From contig DATAZL010000052.1 in NCBI GenBank assembly GCA_036272055.1, forward strand, positions 72,273 to 136,272: a stretch of 64,000 bases of DNA. Reading direction: 5' to 3'. Under the pieces are notes generated by a model. It had not been told where the DNA came from. It ran no database searches and saw only the letters and a list, made by a program, of their open reading frames with translations. A program made the translations under genes and the position numbers. The stretch comes from DASZVB01 sp036272055. Lineage in GTDB: Bacteria; Myxococcota_A; Polyangia; Polyangiales; Polyangiaceae. Positions 53,422-62,000 of this stretch are shown here, piece after piece (position 1 is the stretch's first letter; each line of letters starts with the position of its first letter).

Positions 53422-55727
53422 CAAGGCAGCCCCGAGGGGCGCGGCGTGACACGGGGGAGCGCGATGTGAAGCACCGTCTCGCCTCCCTCGGAGGAATGCG
53501 CGTCGATGGTGCCACCGTGCGCGTTGATGATCTGCCTGGTGATGAAGAGACCGAGGCCGAGCCCCTGCGTGTGCTCGCGCCGGCCCTCCCCGCCCGTCAT
53601 GGGGTCGAAGAGCCTCGTCAGGAGGTCGCGCGGGATGGTTCCGCCGTTCACGACGTCGATGGTCACCGTCTCCGGATCGGTGCCGTCCACGCGAACCTTC
53701 GCCCCTACCCCGGGCGTACCGTGATGCGCGGCGTTGCCGATGAGATTGACGAAAACTTGTGCGAGCCGATCGGCGTCCCACTCGCCCACGGTGTCGCCCG
53801 CGGCGTCGAGCGACATGGAGAAGCCTGGCGTGGCGCGCTCGTTCTCGTCCATGATCCGGCGGAGGAGCGGCAACACGTCGAACGGTTGCGGGGTCAGCGG
53901 CAATCCGCCGCCCACGCGTACCCGGGTGAAGTCGAGGAGCTGGTCGATCATGCGCGCCATGCGCTGGCCGCTGCTCATGATGCGGCCGAGCGGCTTCTGC
54001 AGTCGTTCGTCGTCGTAGCGTTTCATTGCGAGCTGGGCCGCGGTCATGATCGCTCCGAGCGGATTGCGGAGATCGTGACCGAGGATCGCCGTGAACATCT
54101 CGTTGAAGTGCACGGTCTCACGGAGCTCGGTCAGCGCCTTCAGGCGCGCGATGGCGGACGCGACGTGATTCGCGATCGCCCCGGCCATCTCGAGCTCCTG
54201 CACGGAGAACTCGTGCGGCTGGTCGTAGTAGACCATGAACTTTCCGATCAACCGTGCGTCGGCGACCAGCGGGATGAAGCCGAGCGCGCGAATGCCCTCC
54301 GCCTCGATGGTCGGCAGGAGATGCACGAGCGCGGGGTCGCGGCGGACGTCCGGAATCAACACCGGCGACGGTGAACGCGCATCGCGCGCCCAGGGCGAGT
54401 GCCCCTCGACACGAGCCTTGTAGTCCTCAGACAGGCGGCGTGAAGCACAGAACCGCATCACGCCGTCCGCGTCGCAGAGGAGCACTGCCGAGCGATGGGC
54501 GCTGACGGCTTGCTCGATCGCGTCGAGCGCCGCCTCGTGCACCTGTTCGGCACTCTCGGCGGCGATGACCACGCGCGCGAGCCCGTAGAGGAGCTCGGCG
54601 CGTTCGCGCGCGCGCCGGCTCGCTTCGTAGAGGAGCGCGCGCTCCATGACGACTGCAGCGCGTTCGGCGAGCTCGTCCACCAGGGCTCGCTCCTCGTCCG
54701 TGAACGCGCCGCGCGAGAGGGCCCGGATCGCACAGACGACGCCGATCTGTCGGCCGCGCGCGGTGAGACGCGCGACGTGATGATCGCTCGGTTCCGTGCC
54801 GGCAGGCAACGTCCCGCCGCTCGAGAGCACGGTGGCGAGCTCGGAGACCGGCGCTCCCTCCGGGTACGCGGCGCTGCGTCGTCCGACCTCGGCGTCGGGG
54901 AAGAGCGCGACGGCGCAAGCGTCGGCGCTCTCGGTCGCGATCTGCTCGGCGACCGTCGCGAGCAACACGGGCACTTCGGTGCTCGATTCCGAGAAGCGTC
55001 GCGTCGCACGGTTGAGAATCGCCATTCGCGCAGCGGCAGACTCCGCGCGCGTTCTCCGGCGCTGCTCGGCCCCGAGCAACCGCAGCCGCTCGATGGCCTG
55101 CCCGCTGTAACGGACCGCCATGGTCAGAAAGCGACGCTCTTCTTCCTCGTTCTCGGTCGAACGCTCGAAGGTGAACGCGAGGCCGCCCAGCGTTCTACCG
55201 TCGACGATGACCGGGAAGCACGCGACCCGGCCTCCCGCGGTGCCGGAGAAGCTACTGAGGTTCGGATAGCGCGCGTGAAGCTCTTCACGGGTGGCGATGA
55301 ACACCGGTTCGGCGCGGGTGATGGCGTCCAGGACGGGAAACCGGGACGTCTCACCGAAAGCGGCGGAGCCGAAGCGTCGGATCGCGGCCTCCGAGTACCC
55401 GAAGGCGCGGACCAGGTTGGCGCGGCCGCTCTCGTCCTCTCCGAGCCAGAGGCCACCGCTCGACGCGCCGACGGCCGCGCCGGCGAGATCGACGATGGCC
55501 GCGTAGACCTGATCGGCGGATACCGCCTCGGCGATCGCCGACGTCACGCGAACGAGTCGCTCGTCGCGCTTCGAGCGGTCCCAGGAGCCGACCTCGCCGG
55601 CGTGCATCGGAATTCCGGTCACGTCGGAGGACCGGATCTGGACGCCGCTGATGTCACCCACCTCGCTGGAATCCACGGCATGCTCGCGCGCGGGGGGAGC
55701 GTCATCCGCTCGTGCGCGGTTGGTCAT
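53421..55727 (-). CDS. GAF-rich sensor histidine kinase
   Basis: A 768-residue kinase with no membrane segment. Three GAF-like domains come first, at about 45-220, 230-365 and 375-535 (markers LVRVTSAIAEAVSADQVYAA, AARMAILNRATRRFSESSTE, LLYGLARVVIAAESAEQVHE). The HisKA domain has FTAILGHDLRNPLGAIMTAA with its phospho-His, and the HATPase domain has FVNLIGNAAHHG (N box), VVNGGTIPRDLL (a degenerate G1) and GLGLGLFITRQII (G2). The start at 55727 gives a charged tail; an upstream start at 55805 is possible. It is followed by the overlapping response-regulator gene. The 281-base gap 55728-56008 is likely promoter DNA, with no other gene that I can support. Confidence 0.93.
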   Translation of the reverse strand: MTNRARADDAPPAREHAVDSSEVGDISGVQIRSSDVTGIPMHAGEVGSWDRSKRDERLVRVTSAIAEAVSADQVYAAIVDLAGAAVGASSGGLWLGEDESGRANLVRAFGYSEAAIRRFGSAAFGETSRFPVLDAITRAEPVFIATREELHARYPNLSSFSGTAGGRVACFPVIVDGRTLGGLAFTFERSTENEEEERRFLTMAVRYSGQAIERLRLLGAEQRRRTRAESAAARMAILNRATRRFSESSTEVPVLLATVAEQIATESADACAVALFPDAEVGRRSAAYPEGAPVSELATVLSSGGTLPAGTEPSDHHVARLTARGRQIGVVCAIRALSRGAFTDEERALVDELAERAAVVMERALLYEASRRARERAELLYGLARVVIAAESAEQVHEAALDAIEQAVSAHRSAVLLCDADGVMRFCASRRLSEDYKARVEGHSPWARDARSPSPVLIPDVRRDPALVHLLPTIEAEGIRALGFIPLVADARLIGKFMVYYDQPHEFSVQELEMAGAIANHVASAIARLKALTELRETVHFNEMFTAILGHDLRNPLGAIMTAAQLAMKRYDDERLQKPLGRIMSSGQRMARMIDQLLDFTRVRVGGGLPLTPQPFDVLPLLRRIMDENERATPGFSMSLDAAGDTVGEWDADRLAQVFVNLIGNAAHHGTPGVGAKVRVDGTDPETVTIDVVNGGTIPRDLLTRLFDPMTGGEGRREHTQGLGLGLFITRQIINAHGGTIDAHSSEGGETVLHIALPRVTPRPSGLP

Positions 55728-56008
55728 GGGGCGGCAGGATTCCTTCCGTGGCGCGCACCCCTGGCCGGAGACAACTCCGACCGAACCAGGAGTCGCCGCG
55801 CCCAAGCTTGCTCATTTCGCGGACATGAATTGCTACTTTTACGCCAACAGCGGCCGGACTCTGCCTGCTCCACTGTTCGACCTGAAGGCACTGAAATTGC
55901 TCGGTCAGCGAGGGGTAGCCTGCAGGCCCCACTGCGTGTTCCGGCAACCCGATGGTGAGGCCATTTCGCGCGTGGCGAGGCGGATTGTCACGCGTCCTCG
56001 ACCCTCCA

Positions 56009-57049
56009 TCACTGTGGAGGAGTCGCGGGAGGCGTCTCTGCCGGCGGCGGGGTGTTCGCGTCGGGGGTCGGAGGCGGCGTCTCCGGCATGGTCGGAGCGA
56101 CCGGCACTGGCGCCACTGGAGGCGGCGCCGCGGGAGCAGGCGCCGGCGGAGGCTCGGGGGCGGGCGCGGGCGCCACGTCGGGCGCGTCGCTGAACGAGTA
56201 GATGATGCTCACCGTCGTCGCGGTATCGAGGTTCTTCTTGTCGGGCAGCGGCGCGTGGTCGTAGCGCGCCGAGAAGCCGAGCCCGAGCGCGAGGCCGCCA
56301 CCGATGTTCGCCGCGAAGAGCGCGTCGTAGTTGAGCCTGGCCCGCGTCCCCTTCACGAGGCTTTGCAGGTACTCGACGCCGGTCGCGAAGGTGACTTCCT
56401 TGTTGAACGCGTGCTTGAACCCGAGAAAGAGCCTTCCTGAATGGTCGGTCGCGTGCTTGCTGAGCGCCGCCACCATCGGGTCGGGTTGCAGCGCGTCGTC
56501 GCGCCGGATGTCGTACTGCAAGTCGTAACCGAGCTCGCCCCAGAACGACGTCGGGTCGGTCTGGACGAACAGGTACTTCGCGCCGGGGTCGATGTTGAGG
56601 CGGAAATCGAGACCCTGGAACCGATCGTGTCGCCCGGTGCCGATCAAGAAGAGGCTCGTGCTCTGGATCAGGTAGCGGTCGTAACGAAGTCGTCCCTGGA
56701 TGTTCTGCGCGGTGGTCTGAATGGACTGGCCGGGAGGCGCGCCTTCGCCGTAGTTGGCGAGCAGGGCAGCGCCGAATCCGTCGGAGCCGCGACGCATCTC
56801 GAACTTGCCGTTCGCCGTCGCGGCGATGAGCTTCGAGTTGCCGCTCGAGAACTGGCCACCCGCCGAGAGGCTCGCCGTCGTCTCGTGCGTTCCGTTGTCG
56901 AGCTTCGGCGCGTCGGCGGCGAACTTCGGCGCCTCGACGAGGGCCGTGCCCTCGGCGGGTGGCGCGCCCATCGCGGCGTCGTCCGCAAAAGCGACCGCGG
57001 TGGTGGACAGAACTACGGCGACCAGGGCCGCCTGGATCTTTGTTCGCAT
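56009..57049 (-). CDS. Outer-membrane beta-barrel protein with Pro-rich tail (DUF481-like)
   Basis: A 346-residue exported protein. The signal peptide spans about 1-22 (IQAALVAVVLSTTAVAFA). The barrel region at about 50-285 has strand patterns such as HETTASLSAGGQFSSGNSKL, RLRYDRYLIQSTSLFLIGTG and LGFKHAFNKEVTFATGVEYL; the GxFSSGNSK pattern resembles DUF481 proteins. The C-terminal 60 residues are almost all Pro/Ala/Val/Thr, ending TPPQ, which is odd for an outer-membrane barrel because the last strand is normally terminal. It may reach into the peptidoglycan or outside. The ATG at 57049 is chosen over 57076. The 249-base gap to the divergent gene at 57299 shows no clear element. Confidence 0.82.
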   Translation of the reverse strand: MRTKIQAALVAVVLSTTAVAFADDAAMGAPPAEGTALVEAPKFAADAPKLDNGTHETTASLSAGGQFSSGNSKLIAATANGKFEMRRGSDGFGAALLANYGEGAPPGQSIQTTAQNIQGRLRYDRYLIQSTSLFLIGTGRHDRFQGLDFRLNIDPGAKYLFVQTDPTSFWGELGYDLQYDIRRDDALQPDPMVAALSKHATDHSGRLFLGFKHAFNKEVTFATGVEYLQSLVKGTRARLNYDALFAANIGGGLALGLGFSARYDHAPLPDKKNLDTATTVSIIYSFSDAPDVAPAPAPEPPPAPAPAAPPPVAPVPVAPTMPETPPPTPDANTPPPAETPPATPPQ

Positions 57050-57298
57050 CGGTCGCGACGTATCACGTCTGCGCAAGCGCGGCGCTCAATTCCACGGCGT
57101 TGCGCACTCGTCACCGGCGACGGGCCGGCGCGGTCCCCTCCATGATTTTCAGGCCGTGGGTGCGCTTTTGCGAGCCCATCGGAAAGTGTCACCACCCTAG
57201 ATCGACGGAGGACGCTCGCGTACATTCCGCTGCAACAAATGCTTCCGTGGATTTTCTCGATGCGGCACCCCGACGGCCGACTCCACACCCGACACGCG

Positions 57299-58276
57299 AT
57301 GTCGCGAGCAGCGTGCGTAGGAGTTTGCGCAATCGGCGTTCTCGGTTGCGGTAAGAAGGTCGACGAGCCGAGCTCTACCGGGCAATCCGGTTCAGTCGCC
57401 CAATCCAGCTCTGCGTCGCCCGCGTCCTCCGCAAACGCGCTCCCGAAGACGTCGCTCGCGGCCGTCTGGGGGAGCGGCGCGTCGGACATCTGGGCCGTTG
57501 GCGCAAAAGGCGCGATCACGCACTACGACGGCCATGCGTGGTCCGCGAACGAGAGCCCGACGACGAAGAATCTTTCGGCGATCTCCGGCTCGGGCCGCAC
57601 GGACGTCTGGGCCGTCGGCGACGAGGGAACGACCCTTCACTTCGACGGATCGTCGTGGAAGGTCACGGGGGAGAACAAGTCGCAGACGCTTCTCGGGCTC
57701 TGGGTCGGCAGCAAGACCGACGCCTGGGCGTCGGGTATCGACGAGGACGTCTCGGTGATCCGTCACTACGACGGCAAGAAGTGGGACGACGCCGACGTGG
57801 GCGGAGCGACGAGCCTCTGGGAGGCGTGGGGCTCGAGCTCGACCGACGTGTGGATGGTGGGCACCGACCACAAGGGTCAGGGGTTCATGCTCCAGGGCAA
57901 CGGCAAGCATTTCGAGCGTGCTCCGTTCGAGGGCGGCTCGCTCCGTTCCGTCTGGGGAACCGGTCCGAACCAGATCTTCGTCGCCGCGTACGAGGGGCAG
58001 ATCTGGAGCTACGACGGCAAGACGAAGAAGTGGACCGAATCCCCGACTTCACCGAAGGACAAGCTCCTCGGGCTCTGGGGTTCCAGCTCGACCGACGTGT
58101 GGGCAGTCGGTCTCGCCGGCGCCGCTTACCACTTCGACGGTCAGACCTGGACGAAGCAGCCAACGGGGACGACGGAGGCGTTCTGGGCCGCCTGGGGAAG
58201 CACCGCGTCCGACGTGTGGCTGGTCGGCACCGGAGGCACCATCCGTCACTGGGACGGTCACGCTTTCGGTCACTGA
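57299..58276 (+). CDS. Lipoprotein beta-propeller with WGSGxxDVWAVG repeats
   Basis: A 325-residue lipoprotein with lipobox IGVLGC after the short signal peptide. A Ser/Gly-rich linker of about 45 residues is followed by six or seven blades of about 42 residues that repeat WGSG.SDIWAVG and HYDGHAWS-type patterns: WAVGDEGTTLHFDGSSWKV, WMVGTDHKGQGFMLQGNGKH, WAVGLAGAAYHFDGQTWTKQ and WLVGTGGTIRHWDGHAFGH are examples. Such repeats are common in Myxococcota surface proteins, with no known ligand. The ATG at 57299 is used because the signal peptide begins there; an in-frame ATG at 57239 has none. Confidence 0.85.
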   Translation: MSRAACVGVCAIGVLGCGKKVDEPSSTGQSGSVAQSSSASPASSANALPKTSLAAVWGSGASDIWAVGAKGAITHYDGHAWSANESPTTKNLSAISGSGRTDVWAVGDEGTTLHFDGSSWKVTGENKSQTLLGLWVGSKTDAWASGIDEDVSVIRHYDGKKWDDADVGGATSLWEAWGSSSTDVWMVGTDHKGQGFMLQGNGKHFERAPFEGGSLRSVWGTGPNQIFVAAYEGQIWSYDGKTKKWTESPTSPKDKLLGLWGSSSTDVWAVGLAGAAYHFDGQTWTKQPTGTTEAFWAAWGSTASDVWLVGTGGTIRHWDGHAFGH

Positions 58277-58375
58277 TCTCGACTCGCTGGATCTTTCCAG
58301 GGGTTCACGAATCATCGGCCGGTGAGGCGTGAGAGGTGACGCGATCCTGCGTCGGTGCTGTAGGCTGCCGCGCAA

Positions 58376-58395
58376 ATCCGGCAGCTGTGCCGGAT
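58376..58395. other. Hairpin in the leader of the Lys/Asp-rich lipoprotein gene
   Basis: ATCCGGCA (58376-58383) and TGCCGGAT (58388-58395) form an 8-bp perfect stem with a four-base loop. It ends 20 bases before the GTG at 58416. TTCC-AA-GGAA just after it can cover the ribosome-binding site AAGGAAGG. A regulatory role is possible but unproved. Confidence 0.45.
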
Positions 58396-58415
58396 CTTCC
58401 AAGGAAGGTCGGCCC

Positions 58416-59078
58416 GTGCAATCGATATCCCGCGCACTCGCGTTCGTCTGTGTTTCTAGCCTTCTCCTGTCCGCCTGCGGCGGCTCCGAGCCCGAGCCGA
58501 AGGAGCCTTCGTCCGAGGCGCCTGCCGCGAGCGACGACAAGCCCGCGAAGAGTGACGACGCGGACAAGGCCGCTGCAACGGACAGCGACGACAAGAAGGA
58601 CGACTCCGCGAAGAAGGACGACGCGCCCGCAGCGGACGCCAAGCCGACCAAGTCGCTGAAGGACGTCCTCACGACGCCCGGCGCGCTGTTCGTGTTCTCG
58701 TTCGCCAGCTCCGACGTGCATCAGGCCGCCGACGACAAGTGCACCAAGAGCGCCAAGGACGACCCCAAGAAGAAGGCCGACTGCATGACGAAGGCGAGCG
58801 CCAAGCTCGACGGCGATGCGCTGCAGTTCCAGGAGGCGGGTGACAACAAGGGCACCTGGATCACGATGGTCAGGAAGGGCGACAAGCTGACCACGAAGCA
58901 CAAGGTCGAGATCGAGTTCGGCAAGGAGACCGACAAGACCATCACCGTCACCCCGAAGAGCGGCAAAGAGGTCACCATCGAGGTGCCGAGCGAGGGTCAG
59001 ATAGCGATCACCGATCCGAAGCTCGGAAAGATGGTCTACGAGCTGAAGCTCGGTCTCCTCGGCGATCAAGCTCGCTAA
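58416..59078 (+). CDS. Lys/Asp-rich lipoprotein of unknown function
   Basis: A 220-residue lipoprotein, GTG start at 58416 behind AAGGAAGG. The lipobox is SSLLLSAC, lipidated Cys20. Residues of about 22-75 are a low-complexity Asp/Lys/Ala/Ser linker (SDDADKAAATDSDDKKDDSA). The C-terminal 140 residues are a folded domain of beta strands with SLKDVLTTPGALFVFSFASS, FQEAGDNKGTWITMVRKGDK and VEIEFGKETDKTITVTPKSG. It has two Cys in the domain that may pair. No family is recognised. It converges with the giant fusion gene, with four bases between the stops. Confidence 0.8.
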   Translation: MQSISRALAFVCVSSLLLSACGGSEPEPKEPSSEAPAASDDKPAKSDDADKAAATDSDDKKDDSAKKDDAPAADAKPTKSLKDVLTTPGALFVFSFASSDVHQAADDKCTKSAKDDPKKKADCMTKASAKLDGDALQFQEAGDNKGTWITMVRKGDKLTTKHKVEIEFGKETDKTITVTPKSGKEVTIEVPSEGQIAITDPKLGKMVYELKLGLLGDQAR

Positions 59079-59082
59079 CTAG

Positions 59083-62000
59083 CTAGAGCGGCACCAGCCG
59101 CGGGCGGGTCGTTATCTTGAGGAGAGCGATCCGCGTGCTCGTCGCGTCGAGCTCGAAGGGCACGACGCGACGATCGCCGGCGGCGTAGACGATGACCGAA
59201 CCGCGCACCGCCCCCCGGTGTCCCGACGGCCGCGTCACCTCGACGACGTAATCGCCCGGCGCTCCGCCGCGCAGCGAAAGCCCCTCACGGCTCGTGCTGC
59301 GCACGTCGCGCGCCGAGATGACGGCACGAGTCGGCGCGCCGAGCCAGGAGATGCGCGCGCCGTCGGGCGGCAAGAGCGACAGATCGAGATCGTCTCCGCC
59401 GTCCCAGCTCGCCTCGAGGCGCAGATCGCCGGTGAGCAGAGACGGATCCACCGGCTTCGCGGAGAGCAGCGCGTCGGCGGCGCGGCGGGTCGCGTCGTCC
59501 GCGAGCGACATCAGATCCGAGGCGACGTCCACGCGCCCGAGATCGCGGGTGCATCGTACCGCCTCCGAGAGGAGCTTCGCGTCGCTCGAGCGGATCTCGG
59601 CGGCGGCCATCGAGAACCGACACGAGAGCTCCGGGCTCCCCGACCAGCGATGTAGTCGAGCGAGACGGAACACGGCCTTCTGATCGCCGGGCCGCACGTC
59701 CACGACCGAGCCGAGGATGCGGATCGCCTGCTCGCGCTCTCCACGAGCTGCGGCGACATCGGCGCGCGCGGTCAGCGCATCGGGGTCGAGCGGATCTTTC
59801 GCCGACCAGCGCTCCGCCATCTCGGCGGCGCGCTCGACGCGACCGCCGAGAAAATAGAGCGTGTAGAGTCGCTTCAGACTTTCGCGGGTCGGCTCCGGGC
59901 CCGCCGCGGCTCGCTCGGCGGCTTCGAGAGCCGGCGCGTCGACGGCGCCGGGCAACGCAGGCGGCGTCACGATGTGGCCGACGCGTTCCCATATCTTCCT
60001 CATCGGCACGTAGCGCTGTCCGAACCGGGGCGGCCGCGGCGAGAACGGTGATTGCATCAGCGGAGGACCGGACATGTCGTCCTTCTGCTCGGGCGCGTAG
60101 GCACCGCCGGAGGTTCCGAGCCGGCCGAGCGTCGCCGGCGCAGCAGAGGAGGGCGGCGGGGCATAGCCGCCCTCCTTCTTGCTCTTCTCGGGACGGCGCT
60201 CCTCGTCGTCGGCGAAGGTGTAGGCGTTGCCGCTCGGCTCGCTCGCGGCCTTCGGCGCCACGGGCGCCGGAGACGGCGTGGCATGCGCTTCCTCGGTCGC
60301 AGTGGCGGCGGCGCGCGATCTTCGTGCGGGCGCCGACACGGCTCCGAGCCCGGCAGAGCCGTAGCTGTCCTGGTCGAGCGGCATCTTGTCGGCGAGCGCG
60401 CCGCGACCGTCGTCGGCGTCCGTCACCTCGTTCTCGCCCTCGGCGACCGTGCTCTCGGAAGCGCTGTCACCCGTCCAGAGCGCGGCGCGGTCGTCCCGCG
60501 TGACGCCGAAGGCGTGCATCATCGCCGCGCTCTCGAGGACGAGGAGCGACGTGTAGCGACTCGCGACGTGAAAGCGCGACGAGAGCTCGACGGCGCTCTG
60601 ACGGCTCGCGAGGTCCGGCTGCTGCTCGAGCTCCGTGATCTTCGCGGCCGCCCAGAGACGCGGGACGAACGCGTTGCCCTTCGAGGTGGTCGCCTCGACG
60701 TGGAGCGGATAGCGCTGCTCGAAGGGCGCGCCACCGAGCTCGCCGTGCAGCGTCAGGGTGCCGGACACTGACGGCGCGCTCATCCGCGCCACGACGATCG
60801 TCTCACCGCCGGCGCGCAGCGTCCCGAGCCGTGCCGGTGCGACGTCGGTCAGGCCCTCGGGCAGCTCGACGCGGACATCGGCGAGCGTCGTTCCGTACGT
60901 CGAGCCGAGGAGCGCGAAGGCCGCGTCGACGAGCGTCTGCCCGGGTACGTAGGGCACGAGCACGCCCCCGCCCGCGTCTGCGAGCGTCGCGAGCGTGCCC
61001 ACGTCGGCGTCGGCGCCGATCGCGACGGCGGTCACCGTACCCGCTTCGCGCGGCATGGCCGCTTCCACCTCTCGGCGCAGGAACGCCGGTGCGACGGGAC
61101 CTATCGTCGGGGTACCGTCACCGATGTAGACGACGCGCGCCGCTCCCGTCGGAGCGTCGCGGAGCGCGGCCCGCGCACGGGTCACCGCGCCGGCCACGTC
61201 GGAGCCGCCCTCAGGGGTGACCGCCTGGAGAAACTCCGCCACCGCACGCGCAGCGTCGGGGCCCGCCTCGACGAGGCCCGACCGGAACTCGCGGCACGTC
61301 GAATCGCACGCGAGCACGGTCACGCGATCTCCGCGGTCCATCTCGCGCACGACGCTCTCGGCGAGCGCCGATGCCCGACGGTACCGCTCACCGAACATCG
61401 AGCGGCTCGAGTCGACGACGAGCGCGAAATCGCGCTGAAGGCCGTCCTGACTGCGCGGCAGCTTCGGATGCAACGCGATCGCGACATAAGACTCTTCGGG
61501 GAGCGCGGTGGCACGATCGACGGCGACGGGCGTGGTCTCGTCGGGCGACGGGCGGTAGGCCCACGCCGTCACCTCCCGATCCGGGTCGGGCAACGAGTAC
61601 TCGATCGCGAGATCGCCGGCCGGCGAGAAGTCGTGGGCGCTGAAGGACAGCTGACGGACGCCGTCCGGCAACGTCTGTTGTCGCAAATCGTACCCGCGGG
61701 AGACCACTCCGGCCTGGCCGTCGCTCCCCCGCACCTCGACGTCGACGTCGAACCGACCAACCCGCGTCGAGCCCGCGGGGTCGTACGGAAGCGGATAGAC
61801 GTAGCGGCGCACGCCCCCGGAGGGCGCGATGACCTGGGTGTACGCGAGCAGCACCTTGCGCGACGAGCGCTTCGGGATCGGATAGATGCGGAGCTCGAAG
61901 CGACCGCCTCGCTGCCACTCGAGAAGCGCGGGGTCGCGCCATGGACCCGGGACCCATACGATCTCCTCGGTCGGCTTTTTCCCTCCGGCGTTGACGATCG

